DNA from: Pterobdella sp. o SKG-2022 | Taxonomy: Eukaryota; Annelida; Clitellata; Hirudinida; Piscicolidae | DNA length: 64,000 nt | Direction: 5' to 3' | Assembly (NCBI GenBank): GCA_964035795.1 | Contig: OZ038324.1 | Location: 5,432,510 to 5,496,509 of the forward strand | Shown here: in pieces, positions 1 to 11,500 of the stretch | Layout: the number at the start of each line of letters is the position of its first letter | How positions within the stretch are numbered: the first letter of the stretch is position 1 | Translations under genes and position numbers: made by a program | Notes under the pieces: generated by a model | The model's input: the letters and a program-made list of their open reading frames with translations, nothing else | What the model was told of the DNA's origin: nothing | Database searches by the model: none

Positions 1-60
1 AAGGTTGTACTTATCGAAAATTTTAGTTTATTTTTTAAATAAATGTATCAAAACTTGAAG
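1..60 (+). repeat. Short palindromic repeat, copy 1 (cut by window edge)
   Basis: AAGGTTGTACTTATCGAAAA leads to TTAAATAAATGTATCAAAA. It matches the 30345 copy nearly base for base; the left end falls outside the window. Confidence 0.75.
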
Positions 61-492
61 TTATAATTATAGCTCCAACTAGAGGATATCCCTTTGTTCC
101 GTTTAACATACACCAATATATATTAGCAACTTTTAAAACTGTACATCTATTAAAACCTTATATTAAATTTTTTCAATTTATGAATATTCAATAAAATAAA
201 ATAATGAATAAGTGAAAATAATAAATAAATAATGAATAAAGATGAAAGATAACCAAAAATGAAAGTAATTTAACTCAAATTAAATGAAAATAATTATTCA
301 ATTAAATAAAATCAAATAAACATATAAAAGTATATAATATTTATCGAAGTGTATCGAAGTAGTGCATCAGGTCATATCAAAAATAACTTCAGTAGCGTAA
401 AAGCTCCTCTATACCATCTCATCATCATCATCAATACAACCTCAATAATACATCAATACCTCCTAAATACAACCTCAATCCCACTTCAACAG
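1..492. other. 5' flank, intron of the first gene
   Basis: This AT-rich stretch ends in the acceptor AG at 491-492 of the first visible EGF exon. That exon starts in phase 1, so an upstream exon lies outside the window. No coding signal is seen here. Bases 1-60 hold a copy of the short palindromic dispersed repeat described separately. Confidence 0.6.
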
Positions 493-3400
493 ACATTGAT
501 GAGTGCAACCAGGGATTGTGTGATGGTAGGCCGGGAGTAGGCAAATGCACCAATAATGTAGGATCGTACAGTTGTGACTGCCAAGAGGGATGGAAGCTTG
601 CAGGGGATGGGAGATCTTGTGTTGGTTGGTTTTTTTATATCTCATTGATGAATCTGAGTTTATTGGATCACTTGAGTTTTTCAAACCAATGGGGCACGAT
701 GGACTGTTTTAAAGTACATGATTTTTTATATTTTATTCAAATTATATCAAACTTCTGTTACTAAAACTTCAATCTAATCTTTTATTACGATAAAAAACTT
801 CCATCCCCTCTCAGACATCAATGAGTGTGCTGGGGACGCCCACGGGTGTGAGGAAAAGTGTGTAAATACCGAAGGATCTTTCGAATGCTCTTGCCAAATA
901 GGAATGAAATTATTAAACGATGGAAAATCATGCTCTCGTTAGAATTTACATGACTTTGTTGGAGTATCATCATTTAATTCGGTTTTGTAGAATTTTTGAA
1001 ATGAATAAGTTAGATACCTGGTAGATCAAGGCTTGCTGAATAACAAAAGATGCATTAAATTAATCCTAATTTCATTTAAAATTTTTTCAAAAAATAATAA
1101 TAAACACAAGTTCATTTTTAACATCAGTTTTCAACATCAGCTATCTAACTTTATATATAAAAAAGACCCAAAACCTAAACAACCCCAACCAATACAGCCT
1201 TAACCGCGTGTAGTAACGGGGGAGGAGATTGCACATACAAATGCAGCCAAATTAATGGTGTGGATACGTGTGTCTGTCAAAATGGCTATCAATTGAATTC
1301 CAATGGGAAATGCATCGGTGAGTTGCTGTCACAAACCTACGTAACTACGCATTAGCACAAACACCCACACACAAAAAAGCATACACACACAAATACACGT
1401 GTAAACACACACACTTTCACAAAAAATCCACATAAACGCAACCAAACACACAACTAAACAAACACGCACAGACATAGATGAATGCACGACGTTAAAACCA
1501 TGTGACCCGCGTGGAGGGGTCTGTCTAAACACTGTGGGGTCGTTTGCCTGTTTGTGTTCTGAAGGGTTCACTCTTGGACCCGACAATACCTGCAGAAGTC
1601 ATTATCACTTGTTTTTTTGTGTTTAGTTAACTAAATTTAATTTTTCATTAGTTTTGTTGGAAGTGACATGATAGTCAATTTGCTTGTTTTGGTTTGATGA
1701 TTTTTTTACCTAATTTTTTAGCAAATTTTTTTTTGAGCGAATTTTTTTTAGTTTTGATATTTAATTCGTTAATTTTTTCATAAAACATCATTGAACTAAA
1801 ACATTTCAGTAACAGGTTTAAGTTTAAAATCGTTATAATATTATTCCCTACATATGATTATCTTGATTTTTAATTTTCCCTTATTATCTGAGTTTACTAC
1901 TACCAACCTTTAAACTCCATTCACTAATATTTTCTATCAAAAATGAGAGTTGATCTTCCAGATCGTGATGGAGGTTGGACTGACTGGACACCATTTCTTC
2001 AATGCAACCAATCTTGCAATGGGGGGACCACAGTGCGTTTTAGGTTCTGCGAAAACCCTCTCCCTGTAGGTCTGGGGTCCAGTTGCAAAGGAGTCTCTGA
2101 AGAAAGGATGCCATGTAACACCCACCACTGTCCTCGTATGTATTCAATAGTTCATGTACACATTGGTTTCGTTGAATTTATAGGTTTTTAGTAAAATATA
2201 GATTGAATGTTTTTTTTTCGTTAATGATTCATGAAAAAATTGAAACTATAAAAAAATAGAGAATTTTTAATGTATAAAAAACTACTCAAATTTTAGACGT
2301 AAAACTAGAATTTAGCTTGAGTTTTAAAACCTCTAGTAACTGAAGATGAGAAGAAGTTCGGTTTTGAGTTCTTCGTTGAAGGCCTAAGCACACAAGAAGT
2401 TTGATAAGTTTTTATAAGTTCAATAATCTAAAAATAACTTAATTTTTTATGATAACCAATTTTTTGAATATTAAAATGCGACTCATTATTATTATTATTC
2501 AAATTATAAATAAAAAAATAATGAAACTCAAAGTAATGATAAAGCTTATAATTCAAATAATAATCAAACTTAGGTTAAAGTATCTACAAAACTAATGTTG
2601 TAATTGTTGTTCAAACTCACCAGTTGTACAAGTTAGAGAACTTGTTGGTAGCTTCAATGAGCAAGTCCATGAATGACTTCTGCCTACGCAACAACGCCAA
2701 CCTCAAAGTTTGCTGCTCATCCCAAACAACAGTGATGTAATCTTTGCAGTTTCTTTTAACCAATGTGGTTTCATATGTTTATTATTTTATCATTGATCGT
2801 CAATTTGCTCATTTACTCATCAAATAAACCTTGCAGTAAAATTCATTTATGTTGCAATAATTTGGTTTAATTTTATTGATTTATTCACCTGTATGTATGT
2901 ACTTTGGTCGTTCATTAGTCGACTCAAATTGAGGTTTCAGTAGAGCAATAATTTCACAAGACGATACAGCTTGTTTAACTCTGAATTTGAATAAAAACAC
3001 TTATTCACCCATCCTTAATACACACACAAAATGCAAAAAGCTCTTCCAAAAAACAAATACTTTTCTGCTATGTATGCAGTTAAAATAAGAGATTCATTAG
3101 TTAATTTTTCATTAATTTCTAATTAACAGACCAAACAACATGACGAAGCCACTGTTGGAGCCAGGCAACGTTTTGAAAGGAGATGGTTTTCCAAGGGTTC
3201 TCAAGAAAGACCTTCACAAGATGCTTCTTATTTTCTCCTTTCCCAGGGTTGAGATAGCTCAACCATATAATTGAAATTTGATTTATTATATCTTGATTGT
3301 ATATTCAAAATTTCTCGTAATTTATCCTTAAACTGTTAGTTTATTAATTTTATTTCTGCTTATTTGTGGAACCATTATTGAATTCAACCCGTCAGAATCA

Positions 3401-4823
3401 TTTTCTGTGCTCCACTGGAATCACCCGCAAGAAGAGAGCCCTATTGAACACTGAGAATTCTGCGGTAAATCCCACAGCCGTGAATACTGCCATCCAAGAC
3501 CAACAGTACATCAGTTATTTTTTTATAATCTATAGCTATAATATATTGTTATGTATTTGATTCGATTGATCGGTCAGTAAGATAATCTCCCTGAATTATG
3601 GTCGAAAACCAATTTCAATTGTGCTTTGATCTTGAAACTCTCTGGGTTAAACATCACTATAATATACTTCGTAGATTATTTCAAGGTCGTTTTAAGCTAA
3701 AAATTAAAATTTAAAAAAAATATCTTGTTTTAAAATTTTTTTGAAAAAAATTTATTGACCTAATAACGAATAAAAATGACTTTCTTGAGGTTCTACATCA
3801 CTCAAAAAGCATTGGAAGAAGCTGTTTTGAGAAGTTATAATGACTCGAGGACTGTGAGGGTGTACAAAGAAAAGGTTCGCTCCAGATTCAATAAAGTTCC
3901 AAACGATAAAATTTCACTAAAGGGGTGGAATATTTTTTCCAACATCTTTCTAGTCAATTTTTTATCGATTAAAAATGAAATAATATTTAAATAAACTGAA
4001 TTAAGTATCAAATTAATTAACTAGGATGAATCCTTTCCTTGGTGGGGAATATTACTTATTATTTTGGCTTGCCTCTTGTTCCTCATTCTCTTGATCTTGC
4101 TACTGTGGTGCATTTGCAAGAGATGCTGTAACAAGAAGAACAGGTTGAATATTCATTTCAATAAGGCTTATGGAAAAAATACTTTTTCATTTTTTTTATA
4201 TTTCTTATGTTTTTCAGTGTTGGATCTGCAAGAGAGAAAAGAGACAATTCGAAAAATAAAGAAGATATTATGATGAAAGAAAAAGAAAGAAAGAGGAAAG
4301 AGAAGGAAGAGAAGAGAAAAGAAAAAGAAAGAAGGCGAAGAGAAAAAGAAGAAGAAAAAGTGATAAGAGAAAATAAGAGAAAGCGAGAAATACAGGAAGA
4401 GGAACAAAGAAGAAGGGAAGAAGAAGAACGCAGACGAAAAGAAGAAGAATATGCAAGAAAGTATGGTACCACGTCGAGAGAAAACGACAGTGGAAGGTCT
4501 CGCGACCAGACGTCGGCAGGTCGGAGTAGGACTGACCAGTATGTCCGGGAGACAAACACCACATACAAGCCTCCTTACATGACTGATTTTGATGAAGATT
4601 TGGACGTATCATCTCCCAAGCCAACGTCGGTTTAATCTTTTTTCAAATTTTAAAGATTATAATTGATTAGCTGTTGATTTTTTTGTTTATTCATCATTAC
4701 TTTTTTAGAAACTAAATAAAATTTTACTTTTAAAATTTCAGAAATCGGTTTAATATTCCTGATAAAGTAAATCCTCTAGACATAAGAAATGCCGGTGATT
4801 ATGAACCTACCAATAGATACTGA
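493..4823 (+). CDS. EGF / thrombospondin type-1 single-pass membrane protein (5' partial)
   Basis: In-phase exons are 493-624, 815-937, 1198-1317, 1472-1597, 1962-2135, 2337-2398, 2624-2736, 3130-3247, 3396-3505, 3790-3874, 4025-4143, 4218-4625 and 4742-4823. The first, second and fourth are calcium-binding EGF modules, opening DIDEC or DINEC and carrying the C-x-N-x4-[FY]-x-C pattern. The third is a non-calcium EGF. Exon 1962-2135 is a TSP1 repeat (GGWTDWTPF, six Cys). These domain exons are all phase 1-1, the usual arrangement for shuffled extracellular modules. An unassigned ectodomain follows with a basic RKKR site. Exon 4025-4143 is a transmembrane helix (WWGILLIILACLLF) followed by CICKRCCNKK. 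The cytoplasmic tail is a very long Arg/Lys/Glu helix. The end is uncertain: without the last splice the frame stops at 4635 with PTSV. Expected role is cell-surface or matrix adhesion. I do not recognise an ortholog. Exons 2337-3505 are less certain than the rest. Confidence 0.75.
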
Positions 4824-5361
4824 GCCAAACTGCATGATCAGAAATAATATTTAAAGCCTGATATTTTAAAAAGGCTGATGAACTCTTATGACAAACACTT
4901 TGAAGATTGAAATCTTTTAGACATATCTTTTTTTCTATTTTAAAGTTGTCTTTTTTCACAAACTTCTAAAATAAATAATTTTTATGAATAATGTATGTTT
5001 GAAAGAGTTTTCACATTTAATATTAGAAATATACTCAATAAAAGGTTTTATCAAAACTTTGGTTTTACTTCTAAATTTCGCTAAAAATTATACATGAATT
5101 TTAAAATTTTTTTAGCTTTAATTCAGTTACAAATAAATCTCATATATGAAAACGCAAAATTGCCTGACCTAAAACTAATTTTTTCTCAATTTTTATTTCA
5201 AAGACCATTTTTAACGCAAAAAAAATTTATATTATTTTTAAATAATGTTGCACAATTAAGATAATAATAAAGCTCTGAACGTATCAAATATTTTTAGAAT
5301 TTTTATTGTGAAATTCACATCTGGAATTGTGTAAAAGTCACTTTTTTTTTATTTTTTTGTG
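4824..5361. other. Intergenic gap, gene 1 to LRRC47
   Basis: AT-rich, with AATAAA-type signals near 4970 and 5036 that would serve the upstream gene. No ORF or repeat is recognised. The promoter and 5' UTR of LRRC47 must lie here. Confidence 0.5.
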
Positions 5362-7466
5362 ATGGATTCTAAAAACACGTGGGTTGAAGTTGACAAGGCG
5401 AAAAATGAAAACAGGAGAGAATTGGTTATTGTTGGACCGACTTTTAAAGAAAAGGTTGAAAAAAATGGCTTGGATAGCAGAATTTTCTCTTTAAGCCAAT
5501 TGAATTTCTTAGACATGAGTGGAATTGGTTTGAAAAGCTTATCTCCAGAAGTTGAAAATTTAAGCAATTTAACAAATTTAATTCTCATTCAAAACCAATT
5601 GTGTGAACTGCCACCAAAAGTTGGAAAGTTGAAAAAACTGAAGTTATTGGATGTTAATAATAACTGTCTCAAAATTCTACCTCAAGAAGTATCAGGTTTG
5701 AAAGAGTTGCAAACACTAAACTGTAACAACAACCAGCTTGAAATATTTGTTGATGTTACTCATCTCACCAATCTTCACTCTTTAGATATTTCCCATAACA
5801 AACTTACTAGTTTGCCAAAAGGGATTGATTCTTCTGATTTCACAGCGCTTTTGACTATAAATGCTAGTGATAATGAAATTGATGATTTATCAGAAAGTCT
5901 TTGGCAAATACCAACCCTAAAAAATCTTGATTTGTCTAACAACAAAATCAATACATTATCAGTAAACATGGCTGATTGTTTCAAACTAAAAGATTTCAAG
6001 TGTACAGGAAATAATTTGAAGGACAGACGCCTCAAGAAGCTTGTGGAACAATGCTCAACAAAAGCCATCTTGGATTACCTCAGCAATCAGAGAGGAGTAT
6101 CTAATGAGGGTGGTGGTAAAGGGGCAAGCAAAAAAGTAAATAAGAAAGAAAAACAAAAGATTGAGAAAGAAACTGAACTTAGAAATCAACCAAGAAGTTG
6201 TATAAAGGTTAACTTTGAATCAATATAAAATACTCAATGCCTCTGCAGCAAACATAGTTTGTAAACTATGTGCCTTATAAATAAATTAATAATACTAATA
6301 ATAGTTACTATATATGCATGCATTTTGCATATCCATATATTTAGTTACAAAATCTTTTTATAGGTTCTTAAATTCACTGAAGATGTCAGTGTCTTAGTGA
6401 AAGCAACGTCAAAGATTTCTGAAACCAGACCATACTTGGTTTGTTGTGTGGTTAGAAATGTTGATTTCAACAAAAACCCTTCTCTTTTCAAGCTCTTCAT
6501 CAATCTTCAAGTTTTTTTTTGATTTATATTTCACAATAATTCATGAAAATTTAATTTATTTACAACTTAAGAAAATTTTAGTGTAGCTCTTAACATATTT
6601 AGTTATAGTATAATATAAATTTTATCAAAAGCATTCTGATTCTTACTTATTTGATATAATAGACCAAACTGCACGAGACATCTTGTGCTAAAAGAACAAC
6701 AGCCACTATAGCCACTCATGATTTGCAAAAAATTTCTCAACCCATTCTTTATGATGCTAGATCCCCTAGTTCTATACAGGTTGCAAAAGTTTTGAAATAT
6801 AGTTTTTGTAGAAAAATATAACACTAAATAAAAATTCAAAATACAATTTCAATTAACTTTTTGAGGAATTAATTTGAACCTTTAACTTCATGTGACTAAG
6901 ACAAAAACATTGAGCAAGTAATCATAATAATTTTAAATTTATTTAAACAGATCACACCTTTAAATGGCAACAAATCAGTGACATCAGACCTTCTTGTTAA
7001 AAGGCTTGTGAAGGAAGCTGAGATGATGAGGAAGGAGAAGAAGAAGAGCAATTATGCAGGAGTCCACAAGTTAGTTCTTTGCATCTCTAAAGATAGCTCA
7101 ATACAGCTGATTGTTTCAACACTTTACCAACCCTTTTTAATTCTCACTATAAAATGATTCAAGTATTAGTCTAAAAATAATATGATAAAATTAACATAGG
7201 GTTAAAAAGTTTATTAATCTCTGAGGCTCTCAGATTTACCTTAAATTCTTTGGTAGGCGCTGTTGACTACAGTTGCCTTCTCATTTGTTCCTAAAAATTT
7301 GATCAGAAAAAGTTATAAAAGATTTATTTTAAAGGAAAAAATTAGATATTTGGAGTACTTTTGAAAGAAGTTAAGTGGTAAATGAAAGGAATGGCTGGCT
7401 GTATGTGGATTGAAGGATAAAGCAGGAGGGGCTGAAAAGAGTGAAAATCTACTGTATTAGAACTGG

Positions 7467-7503
<37 letters not shown>

Positions 7504-8338
7504 CTAGTGGTCTTGAAGACTTTATCAGTTTCATGCCACTATATTATTATTCGTTTTTTTGTTTGTTTAAAATCACTATTTTTTCTGAACTTTAAATGGG
7601 TTTATAATTATATTGCACATTTAAACATTATCAAACATCCCTGTTTCACCCATATCACATGATTTAAAATATTCTGAGTTATGAGAAATTTTTTAAAAAA
7701 CGTTTATTCAAGAAATAAGCTTTATTTTTTTCCTAAAGTCAAACCTTATGATTATAATGTTGATTGAAAACTCAGGTACTTGAACCTGGTGACAGACAAG
7801 AGCTCATATGCTTGTCTGAGTGATTCTTCAGGTCTGGTCATTAGCTTCCCTCCCATCACCAACAGCCAGGAAACTAGGGTACTGTTGACACTTATCAATC
7901 TTCAAATTAACATTTACTTGCTTGGTATTCTTGAAGATAATCTTTTAAATTTCACTCAATTCTGAATCCCAGGTTACTTCGAGCACAAAACACCTCTTGT
8001 TGGAAGTATCTGGCCCTTCATCATTGGAGGTTTGCAAGAAGGTGATGGATGAACTGGTGTACGCCATACTGCAACTAGGAGTGGGTACTGATGACATCAA
8101 AGTTGATCCAGCTAAGGGGGTTGAAGGACTTTCCAACCTCTCAATAGCAGATGGTGATAAAGGCACAACTGATGATAAGCCCACCGATGGTGAAGGAGGA
8201 GAGGAGGGAGGTAATGAAGAGGTCCTTGTGATAGAACAAGTTAAAGTAATTGATGAGTTTAACAAACTCAAAGTTCTCTATCCCTCTCGCACTGACCTCA
8301 CGAATGAAGCGATCAACGTCGTGAGAACATTCGATTGA
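5362..8338 (+). CDS. LRRC47: Leucine-rich repeat protein with B3/B4 domain (LRRC47)
   Basis: Five exons in phase: 5362-6207, 6364-6510, 6951-7069, 7776-7878 and 7973-8338, giving 526 aa (human LRRC47 is about 580). The first exon carries the leucine-rich repeats, roughly residues 45-235 (for example LDVNNNCLKILP, LDISHNKLTSLP). A lysine-rich linker follows, then a B3/B4-type domain like that of phenylalanyl-tRNA synthetase beta, with RPYLVCCVVRNVDF and GLVISFPPITNS. The C-terminus, VIEQVKVIDE through LKVLYPSRTDL, matches my recollection of the LRRC47 tail. LRRC47 is thought to act in translation-related complexes; the exact reaction is not settled. The start is the ATG at 5362; there is no better in-frame ATG upstream. 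A poly(A) signal AATAAA lies at 8445-8450. The gene converges on the FET gene. Confidence 0.9.
7470..7501. repeat. (AT)n microsatellite in LRRC47 intron 3
   Basis: An uninterrupted AT dinucleotide run of about 15 units within the 7070-7775 intron. No other feature is visible in that intron. Confidence 0.9.
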
Positions 8339-8374
8339 TCAACTACTCCCATCGTATTATCATTAATGTTTTAG

Positions 8375-8450
8375 GTTTAATCATTGTATTCAAAAACTAG
8401 TTAGAGTTGAATGACAAAATTGACAAAAAAAATGTCTTACAGTCAATAAA
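8375..8450. other. Poly(A) signals of two convergent genes
   Basis: AATAAA on the + strand at 8445-8450 fits LRRC47 (stop 8338). On the - strand an ATTAAA at about 8375-8380 fits the FET gene (stop codon ending at 8514). Each signal lies past the other, so the two 3' UTRs are predicted to overlap in antisense by about 70 bases or more. Confidence 0.5.
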
Positions 8451-8513
8451 GTAACTAGAACGCATTTTTTGTGTTATTAAACTGTTTAAAATCTAAAATG
8501 AAACGAATCATGA

Positions 8514-11500
8514 TTAGTAAGGCCTGCCCATCCTGCGATCCATGCGCCCCCTGAAATAATCATAAAGTTGATGATATTTTACGCGAGTCAGTCATGTTAA
8601 ATGTTCAGTGACGTAGAATAACCTAAATCAAATGAGGGAAACAGTATTTGTTAACTTAACTCACAAATTACCAGATGAGATCACTTAATAATGTAAGTTT
8701 TTGTTGCAAACAGCTTTGTAAATTAAGTTAATAATTACTTTTTTTCCCTCATTTAAAGCAGTATTTGAATGCAACATCAAGTGACCTGATGGCAGGTCTG
8801 ATGGGACCTCCGTTGATGTTAGCCACACCACTCATGGCTGCTGCCAAAGGCCCGATTCCCAACCTGCCTCTCAATGACTGACCTGGGAAGTTGGGACCTC
8901 TGAGTCCCAAGAGATTGTTGGCTGAGTGCTGAAGCATGGGATGTGTGAGGGGATTGGCTCCAGGCAGGATGCCATTGCCGAGTAGTGGAGGTCTGATGAG
9001 AGGGTTGTTGGGGGTAAATGGGTTGTTTTTGGTAGGCATGCTGATGCCTGAGTTGTTTGGTGCTGGTGATGCCATCCTCAAACCGATTGGAGGCTTCAGT
9101 TGTGCTGTGGACATGTTTATGATTATAAGAAAAAATGATCCTTTACAACCAAGACTAAATGGTTCTATCAAATCGAATATTTTTTTTTAAATGAGGTACA
9201 AACGGTTGGCAGGTTTTGGAGCTTTGCATCTGTTACACTCCAATCTCCATGAAAAATTTTGGTTGTTACACAAACTGCAAAATAACCGAAAATGAAAAAT
9301 CGAAAATTTTTTTAAATAAACTTGTACTTACGTGTTAACGCAAACCCAGTCTTGTGCTTCTTCTGAATAATTATTCATCGATATTATTAAAAAATTAAAA
9401 CATTGTATTAAAAACAAAATAAATTATTTCAATTTTTTACCACCTGGCCGGCTCCGTTTGGTGGCTGCAAAAATATAATAGAAACTATATAAATTTCAAG
9501 GATGGAAAAGAATGGAATAAAGCAACTGAGTGGTACCTTGGAGTTGTTGTTGGTTCTGAGTCACTTTGCGACATGCCACCTCCACCCGGATCTTTCTCCC
9601 CCTGAATGCTTTGTCTGTCACAGTTATCATACATGTTGCCATGGTATTTATTGAGAACCACGATGAATGAATAAAACGACAGAAAAGTGCAAAAAAAGTG
9701 ATATTTCAAGCACATAACTGATCAGTTCAAAAACGTCATAATTAAACACCAATAACACATGAACGCACTGTTGAAGAGACGGATGGCATTATCAACAGAG
9801 GCGACATCCCTGTAGCCAATGGTTGCCTCTCCACGTGGTCTCCCTGTCGACTTGTCCTTCACTAGACTCACTTTGGGCTTGCCAGTTCTCAAGTCCACCT
9901 GGGTAAGGTTGTGCCAAGTTGTGAGTGGGTGGTGAAGTGTAAAGAAAGTGATGTTAAAAATTGTGCTATAAGGGGTTATTTAATTGTGATGATGAATTAA
10001 ATTAAAATGCAGAAAATACAAACAAATATAAAGCAACAGAAATTGTGTAAACAATCGGTTATTTAATGGTTTAAAAAAAGGAAGCTGACTACCTTGAGCT
10101 TGCCAACAGAAGAAAAGTGCTGCACGAGCATGCTCTCAGTTGTATCATCAGGCAGACCTGTCAACAAGATCTTACTCATCATCTAAACTATTAACATTAT
10201 TTATCATCATCACTATTATTAAAGATTAAATTAAAAAACTTATAACAAAATGGGACAAATGGAACATTTATATAGCCAACTACAAGCTTATCTTATACAT
10301 GAAAGTCTTAACATGAGAATAAAATTCTACAAAAACCTTGAATGAATATGGTATCAGGGAATTTCTGGATTTCCACATCACCCACCATTGTGGTGATGGG
10401 CTGTGGGGCTGGCATGGTAGGTGCTGTGTCCTGGGATGCACTGGAGTTTCCTGTGGTTGAGGTGATGTTTGTAGTGGGTTGAAATGATGCTGGGGTTTTT
10501 GTGGTTAAGGTGATGTTTTGTGGTGTAGTTGATATGGAGTTTGGAGTGATTATGAAACTTTTTGAAACTCAGTTTTAAAGGTTGAGAAGTAGTGTTGGCG
10601 TTTAATGGTTTTGTGTAGCAAAGTATATGTAAAGTGCTTGTTTGTTAAATAATATTAAAGGTTAGATAATTTTAAAGGTAGTTGTCGTAACGTAAGTGAA
10701 TGAAAATGACGTTTGCATATAGTATATTTTTCAAGTAATAGTTGTGTGGCTTTATATGATGTTTTGTCGCCTTTATAACACTCAACATAGACCTGCATAA
10801 AGATTATGTTATTACAGAAAACTTTTACACATACTGGACAACTAATAAGTTGCATATAATAATATAACTTTATCATATTGTATTGATATATGTAGATTAT
10901 AACCAATAGGGATAGTTGGTGTTATTAATATAATCTAGGCAAACATGCAGTGTGTCTGAGTGTTTGTGGTGATTCTTCAGAGAGGTTTTACACTTACTTT
11001 GAAACTTAAATTAAAAAATATCAAGATATAACAATAAACGAATATTAATAACTAAGATAGTGATGATAATAAAATAATGAAAAAATTAAATATATTTACT
11101 GAAAGTTAACATTGTTTGAAAAAGACTAATACTTTGTTAGAAGCATGGTAAAATTAGATTTAATCTTGTGAGTTTAATTTTAAAACAATCAATTTTACAT
11201 TATTTGCATAATTTCCATTTTCATAGACCACGCTAGTGGTAGAGGAAAGAGAAACGTATTCGATTCACGAATTTATAAAACTGTTGAAAAAACTTTTTTG
11301 GAATCTGTTCGGATAAAAAATATATTATAGTGGCGGTTGAAAAAAAAATTATTTTTCAAAAAATTTTTTAAAATGAGCTAGGTTAAAAAAAGGTTATTGC
11401 TGTGGCAATAGCACTGCCCACCAATACAAACTAATACAATACCTCAACGCCATAATACTAATTAAAAAATACAACAGATATACACAATGCATACATACAT

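Noticed and set aside
4158..4624. Long Ser/Phe/Leu-rich frames on the minus strand
   Set aside because: They are antisense to the Lys/Arg/Glu tail exon of the EGF/TSP1 gene, where any repetitive purine-rich code gives an open reverse frame. No splice sites or domains.
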